Part shown: positions 38,101-44,397 of the stretch, piece after piece
How the letters are laid out: every line of letters begins with the position of its first letter
How positions within the stretch are numbered: position 1 is the first letter of the stretch
DNA from: Peromyscus leucopus
Lineage: Eukaryota > Chordata > Mammalia > Rodentia > Cricetidae
Assembly (NCBI RefSeq): GCF_004664715.2
Contig: NC_051063.1
Location: 144,921,319 to 144,985,318, forward strand
Direction: 5' to 3'
Length of the DNA: 64,000 nucleotides
Position numbers and translations under genes: made by a program
The notes under the pieces: model-generated
Databases searched by the model: none
What the model was told of the DNA's origin: nothing
Seen by the model: the letters and a program-made list of their open reading frames with translations, nothing else

Positions 38101-39142
38101 ATCTGTTTTGTTCTCTGGAGCTGGGCTCTGCCATGCCTGGGTCTTTCTGAACATCTAGTGATCTGGTGTCCTACGATTTCTGATACATGTGTTCACATAG
38201 CTTGCGGTGCATGTGGGCATGGACACTTCCACCAAGGCCATCTTTCTGGAACAGTGCGGCAAGAACGGAAGTTATCGGGATACAGATATACGAGGCTTCC
38301 AGCCTGAGGGTGGAGTGTGCCTCTCAGGTGGCCCGGAAGTGATGCACTCTGTTGTCAGCATGAAGGAAGTCTGCCGGCGTGTTTCCCTTGAGGATGTCGA
38401 GGTGGCCTTTTCCCGAGATGCGGGCAGGTACACTTCAGGGGTCCATGTGCCAAACAGGTGCGAGAGAGGGAATGTCCCTCAGAGTGCCTTCTCTCTCCTC
38501 AAGATGTTAGCCTGTGCTGTCCAGGTGGCTGCTATGGTCACCGGCATCCCCAGAGTTGCCCAGTCTTTGGTCTTTGTCACAGGCCCTGCTGGTGAGTTTA
38601 ACCTCTCTCCAAATGCTGACAGCCTCTCCCACTGAGCATTCTGTCCTCTCTTCAAGGGATAAAGAAATGCCCCATGAGGGAGTGACTGTAGTACAGTAAA
38701 AAAAACAACCAGGAGTTGATTGAAAGTCTGGTTCAATTCTGTCCTGACCACTTGCTGGTCATTAGACTGTGAGACTGAGACCCAATGCCTGTGTTCTTAG
38801 CGCCGCGTCCTTTCTCTAGCGGAAGGACCAAACTCAAGTGGTAGTCCCCTCACGCTTTACGAACACGGCACTTACGGTGTCTGGAAGTGGCAGGGTCCAG
38901 GAGTAATGGGAGTTTCCTGTGGTTGCAGGTACGTCTGTGATTACACCTACTACCTGTCCCTGTACCTCGGAGATGGGCACGCAGCGCTCATCCATGTCCC
39001 TCCGCTGTCACACCGGCTCCCAGCCCGCCTTCTGGGCAAAGCCTTGCAGGTCATCATCCAAGAAATGCTGGAAGACAGTGAGGAGGTCCAGACTCAAAAG
39101 TACAGCAGCCAAAGGGAAGCCGCAGGGGAATGCCTCCTTTAG
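18167..39142 (+). CDS. Pgpep1l: Pgpep1l, pyroglutamyl-peptidase I-like protein, five coding exons, complete
   Basis: Predicted cytosolic cysteine peptidase of family C15, which removes N-terminal pyroglutamate from peptides. That activity is known for PGPEP1; for the 'like' paralogue it is inferred. Coding exons are 18167-18200, 22499-22551, 36943-37065, 38201-38427 and 38929-39142. All introns are GT-AG and the joined frame is open for 216 residues plus TAG, close to PGPEP1 (about 209). The N-terminal VVVTGFGPF motif is split across exons 1 and 2. The catalytic residues are visible: Glu87 in FLEQCG, Cys149 in RYVCDYTYY and His168 in LIHVPPL. The start is the first in-frame ATG; it has G at +4 but C at -3. 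The gene converges on Igf1r, as PGPEP1L does in human. No frameshift or premature stop was seen. The TSS and 3' end are not resolved, and an extra non-coding 5' exon cannot be excluded. Confidence 0.93.
18687..18778. repeat. CA microsatellite in two blocks with duplicated flank
   Basis: A short CA block, then GATACCTCTGAGCCCC, then a long CA block followed by GATACCTCTGAACCCC; the inter-block text is duplicated. Confidence 0.9.
19836..19889. repeat. TTTA microsatellite
   Basis: About 13 TTTA units. Confidence 0.97.
20778..21062 (-). mobile_element. MaLR-type LTR fragment
   Basis: Reverse rodent MaLR-like text: GGAGTTTATTTCAATTTACA, ACAGTCCATCCTCATGGGGA, AGGACCCACAGCCTAGGGA, ATGCCTACAAGCC. 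Diverged; family assignment from memory. Confidence 0.55.
21063..21400 (-). mobile_element. Second MaLR-type LTR fragment
   Basis: Pieces resembling reverse MaLR: GATGGTGGACAGGAAGCAGC, CTCCCAGTGACCCCTTCCTCC. Abuts the previous fragment. Confidence 0.4.
21450..21612 (+). repeat. B1 SINE
   Basis: GCCGGGCGGTGGTGGCGCAT ... GGTGCAAAGCTACACAGAGA, near consensus for the cricetid-style B1. Confidence 0.96.
21734..21791. repeat. TG microsatellite
   Basis: About 27 TG units. Confidence 0.97.
21792..22333 (-). repeat. B3/B2-family SINE split by an LTR
   Basis: 3' part at 21792-21931 (GTAGAGGTCAGAAGAGGGC ... GGTCCTCTGGAAGAGCAGCA). The 5' end resumes at about 22290 (ACTCTTAACCTCTGAGGCAT, CTCTCCAGCACCC). 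The gap is filled by a MaLR-type LTR. Confidence 0.75.
21932..22289 (+). mobile_element. MaLR-type LTR inserted in a B3 SINE
   Basis: ACTGCCTCCATCAGACTCGT, GGGGCATTTTTTTGGATGGC, GGCAGTGCCACTGGGCATG, GTTATATAAGCAAGCC: text typical of a rodent MaLR LTR. AGCAGCA flanks both sides. Confidence 0.6.
22499..22551 (+). CDS. Pgpep1l: Pgpep1l coding exon 2
   Basis: Preceded by a pyrimidine-rich acceptor ending TTTCAG. It encodes [17 protein letters not shown], completing the FGPF motif, and ends AAG|GTAAAT in phase 0. Only 53 bases, so it was recognised from the motif and the splice sites. Confidence 0.92.
22600..24047. other. Repeat-poor part of Pgpep1l intron 2
   Basis: No repeat recognised with confidence, other than an AATAAATGG-containing stretch near 22980 that may be a MIR/L2 scrap. 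No exon recognised. Confidence 0.45.
24048..24108. repeat. CACG/CA microsatellite
   Basis: Alternating GCAC and CA units. Confidence 0.95.
24165..24375 (+). repeat. B4-type composite SINE
   Basis: ID-like head (GACTTAGTTGGTAAAGCATT ... GGTACCATCCCCAGCAC) joined to a B1-like body (GTTCAAGGTTATCCTCAGC ... AAAACCCTATCTCA). Confidence 0.75.
24376..24512 (+). repeat. B1 SINE, 5' internal deletion
   Basis: CCGGGCGGCCTTTAATCCCA (the usual TGGTGGCGCACG is missing), then the full body and an A-rich tail. Confidence 0.9.
24843..24996 (+). repeat. B1 SINE
   Basis: CCGGGCAGTGGTGGCACACA ... GTTACACAGAGAAACTCTGT. Confidence 0.94.
25141..25335 (-). repeat. B3/B2-family SINE
   Basis: TTTATTTATTTGTGTGCTGG ... 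AACTCAGGTCATCAGGGTTA ... CACTGAGCCTTCCAGGT; diverged. Confidence 0.7.
25763..25944 (+). repeat. B2/B3 SINE with 10-bp TSD
   Basis: GGGGCTGGAGAGATGGCTCA ... ACATAAAATAAAGTTAAAT. AATATTCCAG is duplicated at 25753-25762 and 25945-25954. Confidence 0.94.
26103..26266 (+). repeat. B1 SINE with 16-bp TSD
   Basis: GCCAGGCGGTGGGGGCACAC ... CACAGAGAAACCCTGTCTC and a poly-A tail. AAAAATGAATACTCTA duplicated at 26087-26102 and 26267-26282. Confidence 0.96.
26290..26529 (+). mobile_element. MaLR LTR (ORR1 type), 5' truncated
   Basis: GATGTAGAACTCTCAGCTCC, GATAATGGACCGAACCTCTG, CTTTATAAGAGTTGCC, ending CTCTAACTAAGACA. Confidence 0.85.
26614..26814. mobile_element. URR1 hAT-Charlie non-autonomous DNA transposon with 8-bp TSD
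   Basis: CAGCGGTTCTCAACCTGTGG at one end and the diverged inverted copy (GTTGAGGACCACTT) at the other. The interior has AGTAGCAAAATTAC and TTTTATGGTTGGGGGTCACC. The 8-bp target duplication CAATAAAA at 26606-26613 and 26815-26822 is perfect, as expected for hAT elements. No transposase coding capacity. Confidence 0.95.
27010..27207 (-). repeat. B3 SINE
   Basis: GGTTTATTTTTATTTTATGT ... GGGTCCTCTGGAAAAGCAGC ... GCCATCCCTCCAGCCCC. Confidence 0.92.
27483..27775 (+). repeat. Composite rodent SINE (B2-like head, B1-like middle)
   Basis: GAGGAGATGGTCCCATCAGC head, CACCTAAAATCTCAGTGCTG middle, CCAGGTTCAGTGAGAGACCC, then GAGGAAGACACCTGACAGAG. Same layout as the copy at 31.1 kb. Confidence 0.65.
28138..28203. 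repeat. CTTC microsatellite
   Basis: About 14 CTTC units then CTTT units; tail of the adjacent reversed B2. Confidence 0.97.
28204..28382 (-). repeat. B2 SINE
   Basis: AGATTTATTTATTTATTATG ... ATGGTTGTGAGCCACCATGT ... CTGAGCCATCTCTCCAGCCC, near full length. Confidence 0.95.
28560..28714 (+). repeat. B1 SINE
   Basis: GCCAGGCAGTGGTGGCGCAC ... CACAGAGAAACCCTGTCTTG with CAAA tail. Confidence 0.93.
28716..28903 (+). repeat. B1 SINE inserted in the tail of the preceding B1
   Basis: GCCGGGCGGTGGTGGCACAC ... CCAAAACTACACAGAGAAAC with a CAAA-rich tail. Direct head-to-tail pair. Confidence 0.95.
29000..30190. other. Repeat-poor part of Pgpep1l intron 2
   Basis: No gene or confident repeat recognised. 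A CAAAA run near 29280. Confidence 0.45.
30197..30334 (+). repeat. B1 SINE, internally deleted
   Basis: GATGGTGGTGGCATATGCCT then TTTAATCCCAGAGGCAGGTA (the CACTTGGGAGG block is lost) and a 3' half. Confidence 0.88.
30336..30492 (+). repeat. B1 SINE
   Basis: GGCCAGGCAGTGGTGGTGCA ... GGCGCAAAGCTACACAGAGA. Confidence 0.95.
30480..30592. repeat. CAAA-rich low-complexity tail
   Basis: AAAC/AAAAC units following the B1 pair. Confidence 0.85.
30621..31093 (-). mobile_element. Solo LTR of an endogenous retrovirus, with TSD
   Basis: 473 bp with TG...CA ends, flanked by CCTGC at 30616-30620 and 31094-31098. In its own orientation it has a TTTTAAA TATA-like motif, AATAAACTC (30703-30698) and a short U5 ending AACTAACA. 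CpG-rich U3 containing a direct repeat (30898-30979 and 30980-31058). Its 3' segment is clearly related to the LTR at 40542-41032. Confidence 0.85.
30898..31058. repeat. Direct duplication inside the LTR U3
   Basis: Two units of 82 and 79 bp, both starting ATCCTGGTTA and both containing GGAAATG and TGGCTAGGCGG. Confidence 0.9.
31126..31437 (+). repeat. Composite rodent SINE (B2-like head, B1-like middle)
   Basis: GACTGGAGAGATGTCTCAGA, GGGCATGGTGGTGTGTGCTT, GTGAGCTCCAGGCCCAGTGA, then GAAGAACACCCCAGGTTGTC and a CA-rich end. Confidence 0.7.
31438..31913 (+). mobile_element. LTR-like element with embedded B1-like segments
   Basis: 476 bp with TGTGATAATATTG at the left and CTCGTGCTACA at the right; flanks CACACG/CACACA suggest a 6-bp target duplication. 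Inside are two B1-like stretches (about 31526-31610 and 31611-31651), TATATAAA at 31671-31678 and TTAATAAGAC near the end. This layout recurs in cricetid genomes as I remember it. Orientation is inferred from the TATA box. Confidence 0.65.
32124..32179. repeat. GT microsatellite
   Basis: About 27 GT units. Confidence 0.97.
32185..32565 (+). mobile_element. Old L1 (L1M/L1ME-type) 3' fragment
   Basis: AAGTGTACAGTTCAGTGAGT, CCATTCTACTTCCCAACTCT, GTGGAATCATACAGTTTTGA, TTGTGACTGGCTTACTTTAT: diagnostic mammalian L1M 3' text. No coding capacity. Confidence 0.85.
32568..32672 (+). repeat. Old 7SL-derived SINE
   Basis: GAGCACAGTGGTACATGCTT, CAGGAGGCTGAAGGAGGAAA; interrupts the L1 fragment. Confidence 0.65.
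32686..32743. repeat. GAAG/AAGG microsatellite
   Basis: Purine repeat forming the tail of the old SINE. Confidence 0.9.
32744..32884 (+). repeat. B1 SINE, diverged
   Basis: CTGGGTGTGGTGCATGTCTC ... GACAGAGAAACCCTGTCTCG. Confidence 0.88.
32905..33085 (+). repeat. B2-family SINE, diverged
   Basis: GACCAGCAAGACAGCTTAGT ... CCCAGAACCCACATGGTGGA ... TACAAGTTGTCCTTGGACC. Confidence 0.7.
33160..33320 (+). mobile_element. Old L1 3' fragment, continuation
   Basis: CCCACTGATGGACACTCTGC, GGGATATATACTCAGAAGTG, TAGGTCATATGG, CATACTATTTTCAATAGCAG. Continues the element at 32185, separated by SINE insertions. Confidence 0.8.
33340..34995. other. Mostly unique part of Pgpep1l intron 2
   Basis: A short ID/MIR-like stretch near 34665-34730 (GCTGGAAACAGAACCCAAGA). 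Otherwise nothing recognised. A 112-codon open frame at 33679-34017 shows no domain. Confidence 0.45.
35001..35113 (+). repeat. Purine tract (GA-rich)
   Basis: About 110 bases, almost entirely A/G. Confidence 0.93.
35640..35960 (-). mobile_element. Candidate LTR
   Basis: On the - strand: TATAAAAAGCCCATTAGAAT followed directly by AATAAATCTGG, then CCCTGGGTACTG-like and a pyrimidine-rich end. TATA box and poly(A) signal are arranged as in some compact ERV LTRs. Ends not resolved. Confidence 0.4.
36049..36170 (+). repeat. Pyrimidine tract (CT-rich)
   Basis: About 120 bases, almost entirely C/T. Confidence 0.9.
36943..37065 (+). CDS. Pgpep1l: Pgpep1l coding exon 3
   Basis: Acceptor TTTTGCAG, then ELSKLGLG, which corresponds to ELEKLGLG in PGPEP1, then LPVDYREV. 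It encodes 41 residues and ends CAC|GTAAGT in phase 0. A second strong donor, GAG|GTGAGT, lies inside it at 37020/37021 and would remove 15 codons in frame. Confidence 0.92.
37256..37366 (-). repeat. B1 SINE, truncated
   Basis: CCAAGACAGGGTTTCTCTAT ... CTGCCTCTGCCTCCCGGGTG. Confidence 0.9.
37510..37640 (+). repeat. B1 SINE, diverged
   Basis: GTCCTGGTGTGGTGGCTCAC ... GGGAGGCAGAGGCAGGTGGA. Confidence 0.88.
38201..38427 (+). CDS. Pgpep1l: Pgpep1l coding exon 4, carries catalytic Glu
   Basis: Acceptor TTCACATAG, then [20 protein letters not shown], which contains the presumed catalytic Glu87. The exon ends SRDAG plus two bases of an Arg codon at an AG|GTACAC donor. It is 227 bases long and the frame continues exactly into exon 5. 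Confidence 0.94.
38428..38928 (+). other. Pgpep1l: Pgpep1l intron 4
   Basis: 0.5-kb phase-2 intron, GTACAC...GCAG, without recognisable repeats. Confidence 0.93.
38929..39142 (+). CDS. Pgpep1l: Pgpep1l coding exon 5, carries catalytic Cys and His, stop TAG
   Basis: Acceptor GGTTGCAG at 38921-38928. The exon completes the Arg codon and reads [12 protein letters not shown] (Cys149) and AALIHVPPL (His168), then [16 protein letters not shown], matching the family's C-terminal helix. The last 20 or so residues (from about DSEEVQ) are a divergent tail. TAG is at 39140-39142. Confidence 0.94.
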
Positions 39143-39600
39143 ATGAAATGTTTCAACCCTCGGTGGAAAAGCCCACTCTGCAGCGGAGTCTCTGAAAGAG
39201 TGGCTTGTGAGACAGGGTACACGGCTGGGGTGGGGATGGGGGGAACGACAGGGCTATTTTAGTGTCCAAAGCGAAGAGAAGATTCCCAAAGGCAGATGCC
39301 TCACAGGGGATTAGCTAGCTGAAGCTAAGACTTTCAGGACAATTTTATTGCAACCCAGTAGTTTCCCTTCCAAGGCTGTGCGGTCCTTCCTACATTGATG
39401 GGATGACAGAGCTGCTTCAGAGGTTCCAGAAATGGAGATGTAGCTCTGGCTCCAGGGGCCCCAATTCTGGTCCCTAAGCTTGTCATTTAGATCTTCTGAA
39501 TGGCTTTGGGGGCCACTCAGTCTCTAGTGTTTGGCTTTCTCCGTCTCTCTGTCTCTCTGTCTCTCTTGTCTCTGTCTGTCTTTGTCTCTCCCTCTCTTTT
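39143..39600 (+). other. Pgpep1l: Pgpep1l 3' UTR candidate and unique flank
   Basis: Repeat-free sequence after the Pgpep1l stop. It has no AATAAA; the first downstream AATAAA on this strand is at 40388-40393, inside an L1 remnant. The true 3' end is therefore unknown. Confidence 0.5.
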
Positions 39601-39608
39601 AACATTTT

Positions 39609-39768
39609 TTTTTTTTTGGTTTTTTTTTGAGACAGGGTTTCTCTGTGTAGTTTTGGTGCCTGTCCTGGATCTCAGTTTGTAGACCAGGCTGGACTCGAAC
39701 TCACAAAGATCCGCCTGGCTCTGCCTCCCAAGTGCTGGTATTAAAGGCGTGCGCCACCACCGCCCGGC
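39609..39768 (-). repeat. B1 SINE
   Basis: TTTTTGAGACAGGGTTTCTC ... AAAGGCGTGCGCCACCACCG. Confidence 0.95.
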
Positions 39769-39868
39769 AACAATTTTTAATCGAGTAGTTCAGTGGCATT
39801 TATTTCATGCACTCTGCGCGGTGTTCATCATCACAGTGCATCTCTAGAACTTTCTCGTTGGAATGCAA

Positions 39869-40130
39869 AATGCTTCCCCAAGGCTCCTGTGTTTGAAGCA
39901 CTTGGTCCCCAGCTGGTGGTGGTGTGTTGGAGGGCTGTAGAATCTTTAGATGGTGGAACCTTGCCTGAGAAAGTGAGTCGCTGCCAGCAAGTGTCCACAC
40001 TTTATAGCCCTCCCCCACACTTCCCACTCCCTGTCACTCTGGGTTCCAGAAAGCAGATGCCAAGTGACCAGCCTGCCTCCTGCTGCTGCCATTATGGCTT
40101 CCCTTTGAACTGTATGTACACCAGAACAAA
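39869..40130 (+). mobile_element. MaLR-type LTR fragment within the L1
   Basis: AAGCACTTGGTCCCCAGCTG, TAGATGGTGGAACCTTGCC, TGACCAGCCTGCCTCCTGCT: known rodent interspersed LTR-like text, diverged. Confidence 0.5.
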
Positions 40131-40541
40131 CAGTAGGAAAAGGAAGGGATCCACCATTAAACAACAGCTCCCTATCATTTCTCTCAGCCTTTGGCAAGCA
40201 CCGCTATGCCCCCATCTCTACCTGCGAGTCCTGTACCTAATGTAAGTGGAACCTCACATTATCTGTGTCTCTCGGTTCATCCATCTGGTAGCACATGATA
40301 GGATCTCATTGCCTTGGAAGGCTGAACACTATTCCACTGCATGAATACACCACACTTGTTTTCCCCACCATCGATAGACAGTCACTTAATAAATGCTGCT
40401 TTGAACATTGATGTCTGAGTATCTGCTCAGGTTCCTGATTTTCAGTTTTTTTTTTTTTTTTTTTTTTGTCTATACCCAGATGCGATGGTTTGAATAAAGA
40501 TGGTCTCTGTAGACTCATAGGGAGTGGCATAATTGGAGGTG

Positions 40542-40812
40542 TGTTGGGATTCCTAGCCACTCCTCCATTGACATGACTACACATGCGCAGTTCAGTAGCC
40601 AAGCAAGGGGCCTTACGTCCTACTTAATCCATGTGCAGGGGAATCCTTAAAAAGCTGATCACAGAAGCCGGGCGGTGGTGGTGCACGCCTTTAATCTCAG
40701 CACTCAGGAGGCAGAGCCAGGCGGATCTCTAAGAGTTTGAGGCCAGCCTGGGCTACCAAGCGAGTTCCAGGAAAGGCACAAAGCTACACAGAGAAACCCT
40801 GTCTCGAAAAAC

Positions 40813-40850
<38 letters not shown>

Positions 40851-41032
40851 GGTCACAGACTCCTCCTCTCTCTTCTCCTCACCCATCTCTCCTTCTTCCT
40901 CACGTGTCTTTCCAACAGGCCTGATCACATTCTGTCCTATCTCTCCTTCCTCGTAATAAAACTCTGATAGTGAGTTTTGTCATGCCTTGTGACCTTTCCT
41001 CGCAGAGTAAAAGCGCCACATTAAAACCAACT
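40542..41032 (+). mobile_element. Solo ERV LTR inserted in the MaLR LTR
   Basis: Starts TGTTGGGATTCC, ends AAAACCAACT. AGGTG flanks at 40537-40541 and 41033-41037. AATAAA at 40955-40960. About 310 bp without the B1 inside it. The sequence from AATAAA to the end aligns with the - strand LTR at 30621-31093. Confidence 0.8.
40666..40844 (+). repeat. B1 SINE inserted in the solo LTR, 15-bp TSD
   Basis: GCCGGGCGGTGGTGGTGCAC ... CACAGAGAAACCCTGTCTCG then about 40 A. AAAGCTGATCACAGA (40651-40665) and AAAGCTGGTCACAGA (40845-40859) are the target duplication. Confidence 0.96.
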
Positions 41033-41514
41033 AGGTGTGGCCCTGTTGGAGTAGTTGTGGACTTGTTGGAGGAAGTGTGTCACCAGGGGTGGACTTTAAG
41101 CTCAAGCCAGGCCTAGGGGCTCACTGTCTCTTCCTGCTGTCTGTGGATCCAGATGTAGGACTCTCAGCTACCTTTCCTGCACCACGTCTGCCTGCAGGCC
41201 ACCATGCTTCCTGCCATGATGATAATGGACTAAACCTCTGAACCGTCGTCAGCCAGCCCCAATGAAAGGTTTTCCTTTGTAAGAGTTGTCATGGTCATGA
41301 TGTCTCTTTACAGCAATAAAGCCCTAACTAAGACACCAGAGGTGAGTGGCACCTGGGATTCCATTTTTGAGGGAGTGCAATGCTGTTTTCTACGGTGGCT
41401 GCCCCACTGTTCTTCCCCACTGGCCGGGTTTGCTCAGAAAGCCAGCGCGGGAACTGGGCTTGGCTCTTGGCCATCGTCAGCATTCCCCTCACTTTAAAAA
41501 CATCAGGATCCTCC

Positions 41515-41706
41515 TGTCTGAGGCACTTTTCTGTTGCTATGATAAGACACCATGACCAAAGCAACTTACAGAAGAAGGATTTTGTAGGGGGCTCACTGTT
41601 CCAGAGGGTTAGAGTCCATGACCATTATAGTGGTGGGCAGGGCAGCGGGCAGGCTGGCATGGTGCTGGAGTGGTGTCTGACACCTTCTATCTCATCCACA
41701 AACACA

Positions 41707-41776
<70 letters not shown>

Positions 41777-41956
41777 CGGAGAGACAGACAGACTGACTGA
41801 CTCTGGGAATGGCTTATGCTTTTGAAACCTTAGTGACACACTTCCACTAACAAGGCCACACCTCCTAGTCCTTCCCAAACAGTTCCACCAACTGAAGACC
41901 AAGTACTGAACTTATGAGCCTGTGGGGGCTGTTCTCATTCGAGTGACCACATTCCC
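41515..41956 (-). mobile_element. MaLR LTR (ORR1 type), with internal AG expansion
   Basis: Left: TCTGTTGCTATGATAAGACA, CCATGACCAAAGCAACTTAC. Right: AACAAGGCCACACCTCCTAG, GACCAAGTACTGAACTTATG, CCTGTGGGGGCTGTTCTCAT. A long AG run sits between. Confidence 0.8.
41709..41771. repeat. AG microsatellite
   Basis: About 30 AG units inside the reversed MaLR LTR. Confidence 0.97.
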
Positions 41957-42257
41957 GTCTCACCTTCTGTCTTCATTTGAGGACACTGAGCTGGGTTTTG
42001 TGCCCAGCTGCGCACAGCCAAGTCCCCGTGCGTCTACTCTGTCAGTGTCTTTCGGGTACCCATTTCATTATGAGTCCATCAGTAGCACTGTTTCCTCTAA
42101 AGAAGTGGATGAAAGTAGCTACTAAACCCTGGGCAATTTCTTGTCATGTCGGTATGCTCAAAACTGCTGTTTGCTGCTTATGTCTGAAAAACAAACAAAT
42201 AATCACAGTGGCTTACTGTAAGAAAATGCATTTGTAGCCTAATAGCTAAGGGAGACT

Positions 42258-42460
42258 GCGTTGGGGTGATAGTTCAATGGCATTGTGGGGCATGAGGCCT
42301 AGTCTACATGTGTTCCAGGACAGCCAAGGAGAGAGAAGGGGAGATGGGGAGAGGAGCAGGAGGGGGGGGTACAGAGAGGGGGTAGAGGGGAGGGGGAGGG
42401 AGGGAGAATATGAATGTACAAGGCCCTGGGTTCAATAGCCAGCACTACAAAGAGCCACCA
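42258..42460 (+). repeat. Interrupted ID-like SINE with GA-rich tract
   Basis: ID-like ends (GGGTGATAGTTCAATGGCAT and AAGGCCCTGGGTTCAATAGC) separated by a B1 scrap and a purine tract at 42330-42410. Confidence 0.5.
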
Positions 42461-42523
42461 AAACCCAGTGTCAAAACCAAAGGAACTGAATAGCTCTCAT
42501 CCCCCCCATGCCCCCTCCCCCCT

Positions 42524-42597
42524 CATGGTTTTTCTGTGTAGCCTGCCTCTGCCTCCCGAGTGCTGGGATTAAAGGCGCGTGCCACCACCACCAGGCT
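42524..42597 (-). repeat. B1 SINE, internally deleted
   Basis: GGTTTTTCTGTGTAGCCTGC joins directly to CTCTGCCTCCCGAGTGCTGG; the middle is missing. Confidence 0.88.
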
Positions 42598-43318
42598 GCT
42601 CTCACTTCTCTTGCTTGAAGAAAAGACTTTATGAGACTCTCCGCAAATAAACCAGGAAGATTTGACATATGGCAGGTCCAAGTCACACGAAGGCAGATGA
42701 AAGCCAAAGGTGGGTTGGAATGGTGCAGGCCGGCTGCACAGAGCCTAGCCGCTCGGCAGGTCCCATGGAGGCCCTTCTCTGTGAGCAGAGAGCTTCTGCC
42801 TAAAGCCTGACGTCCCGTGGTTCTGGGAGTGGGCTCTCCAGTGATAACTTCTTATCACTTGGCACCGGCCAGACACATTAAAAAACATTGCAGGTTTTCT
42901 TTGTTTGGTTGGATTTTGTTTTTTCAAAGATACCCAGTTGGGAGGCCCAGAGCCCCCCACTGGTGACCAGCCCCTTCCATTTCCACTTCTGCACCTCTGC
43001 AGTTTTTCAAGACCCCAGGGACCCAGCTGCGTTGTGGTTTTTGTAATTGGCCCCGGCAATACACACTGCAACCTGTTGGGTCACGGCTCTTGTATGTTTG
43101 ATGGATTTGTGCGGGTGCTTTTGTATGTTTGATAGCCACAGTGTGAAAGGCTGGCCTCCACTGGTCATGTAACAGCTGGGAGGATGGGAGCAATGACTGT
43201 GTGTGTCTATAATCCAGACTAATAAAAAGTCCTGCCTCTGCGGGGGATTGTGAATACCCAGTGAAGGGGTGGATGAGAAAATGTCACCAACAGCACATTA
43301 GTACAGGAAAAAAAAAAA

Positions 43319-43562
43319 GGTTAAGCCTTTGGTCTGAGTCTAGAATGTATAGCTTGCTTCATCTCCCAACCATAATCACCGTCCAACTTCCCAGGACAAA
43401 GATGGCGATGTCAGTCTTTCAGAGTTCCCGTGGGCAAGCCTGATTTACAATCCATGGGTGAGAGATGGATTAACATGTCACATCACCTCGCAGCTAGGCA
43501 CACCCTGTTTCTGACTTCCCTGGTTCTCCTCAGCACCTTCTGAGGCACGCCAGCTGTGGAGT
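43319..43562 (+). repeat. 244-bp direct duplication, copy 1
   Basis: Starts GGTTAAGCCTTTGG, ends CAGCTGTGGAGT. Nearly identical to 44398-44640: I see three substitutions and one single-base gap. Contains AAGATGGCG, a YY1-type motif. Confidence 0.97.
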
Positions 43563-43584
43563 GTGGGTCCTTAAGCTTGTGGCT

Positions 43585-43915
43585 TGGATATGGTTGTAAG
43601 GTAGTTTCCCGAAGGTTCATGTGCTGAAAGCTTGGCCTCCTGAATGCAAATGGTAAGCAAAGGCAGGGCCTTTCAGAGGTAGGGCTTGTGGGAAATGCTT
43701 AGGCTAGTTGCCCTGGGATGTTACATATTCTTGAGGGAAACTTGTGCTCTCTCAGGTGTTGAAAGAGCCCGCTGGCTTTTGAATTGCTCTCTGGCTTCTT
43801 GTTTTGGGACGTGATGACTTCCTTCTGCCATCAGCTATGAGGTCATCACCAGAGCGGAGCCAGTAAAGTTTAACTCTCTTCAGTGAGCCCACCTCAGGTA
43901 TGTTGTTATATTGTC
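43585..43915 (+). mobile_element. Old MaLR LTR (MLT1/MST-like)
   Basis: TTGGATATGGTTGTAAGGTA, GGTTCATGTGCTGAAAGCTT, GGCAGGGCCTTTCAGAGGTA, ending CCACCTCAGGTATGTTGTTA. Lies between the two duplication copies. Confidence 0.65.
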
Positions 43916-44397
43916 AACAGAGGTTATCTGGGCCTGTGGGAATAAATATATAGAACCCACTTAAGAGGGGACTCAGAGGGGAGGGAGAGGGTCTGGCTTT
44001 TATAAAACGTCCACTACCTTCCCCCTCAGAAGCGGCTGCCTCTGGCCAGGCAGGCTTACTGTAAAGCACACAATGGCATGCTGGAGGCATGGCCCCAGTC
44101 TGTGGGACCCAGAGGGAAATATGACTTCCATAGTCATCCAGTGAAGCTCTCTGAGCATGTGGTGAACAGAAACTCCGGGACAACACCAGGACTGTACCAG
44201 GATGTACTCTTTCAGAATGACGTCTTGATTATAAATCCAAATACTTAAGAGATTCACTAGGTCCTGAGTCACCTCAACCTCTGCTTCTACTGCCTATGTC
44301 TTACCGTTCCATTCTTCCTTTGGTGTCCTGCCTTTGTCTGAGTAGCTCCCCATAATCAGTGTTTGGTGAGATGATGGACTCACCCTCCCCAAAGTGC

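Larger units (their letters stand above)
37066..38200 (+). other. Pgpep1l: Pgpep1l intron 3
   Basis: 1.1-kb phase-0 intron, GTAAGT...TAG, with two truncated B1 copies in opposite orientation. Confidence 0.9.
40481..41335 (+). mobile_element. MaLR LTR (ORR1 type) with 5-bp TSD, itself split
   Basis: Head TGCGATGGTTTGAATAAAGA at 40481. Body resumes at 41038 and ends CCCTAACTAAGACA at 41335. CCAGA flanks both sides (40476-40480, 41336-41340). The 5-bp duplication fits a MaLR. Confidence 0.85.
39780..41430 (+). mobile_element. Old L1 (L1M-type) 3' fragment split by nested insertions
   Basis: L1 pieces at 39780-39868 (CAGTGGCATTTATTTCATGC), 40146-40480 (CATTAAACAACAGCTCCCTA, GGCTGAACACTATTCCACTG, AATAAATGCTGCTTTGAACA) and 41336-41430 (TGCTGTTTTCTACGGTGGCT). 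The gaps are filled by LTR insertions. Confidence 0.8.
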
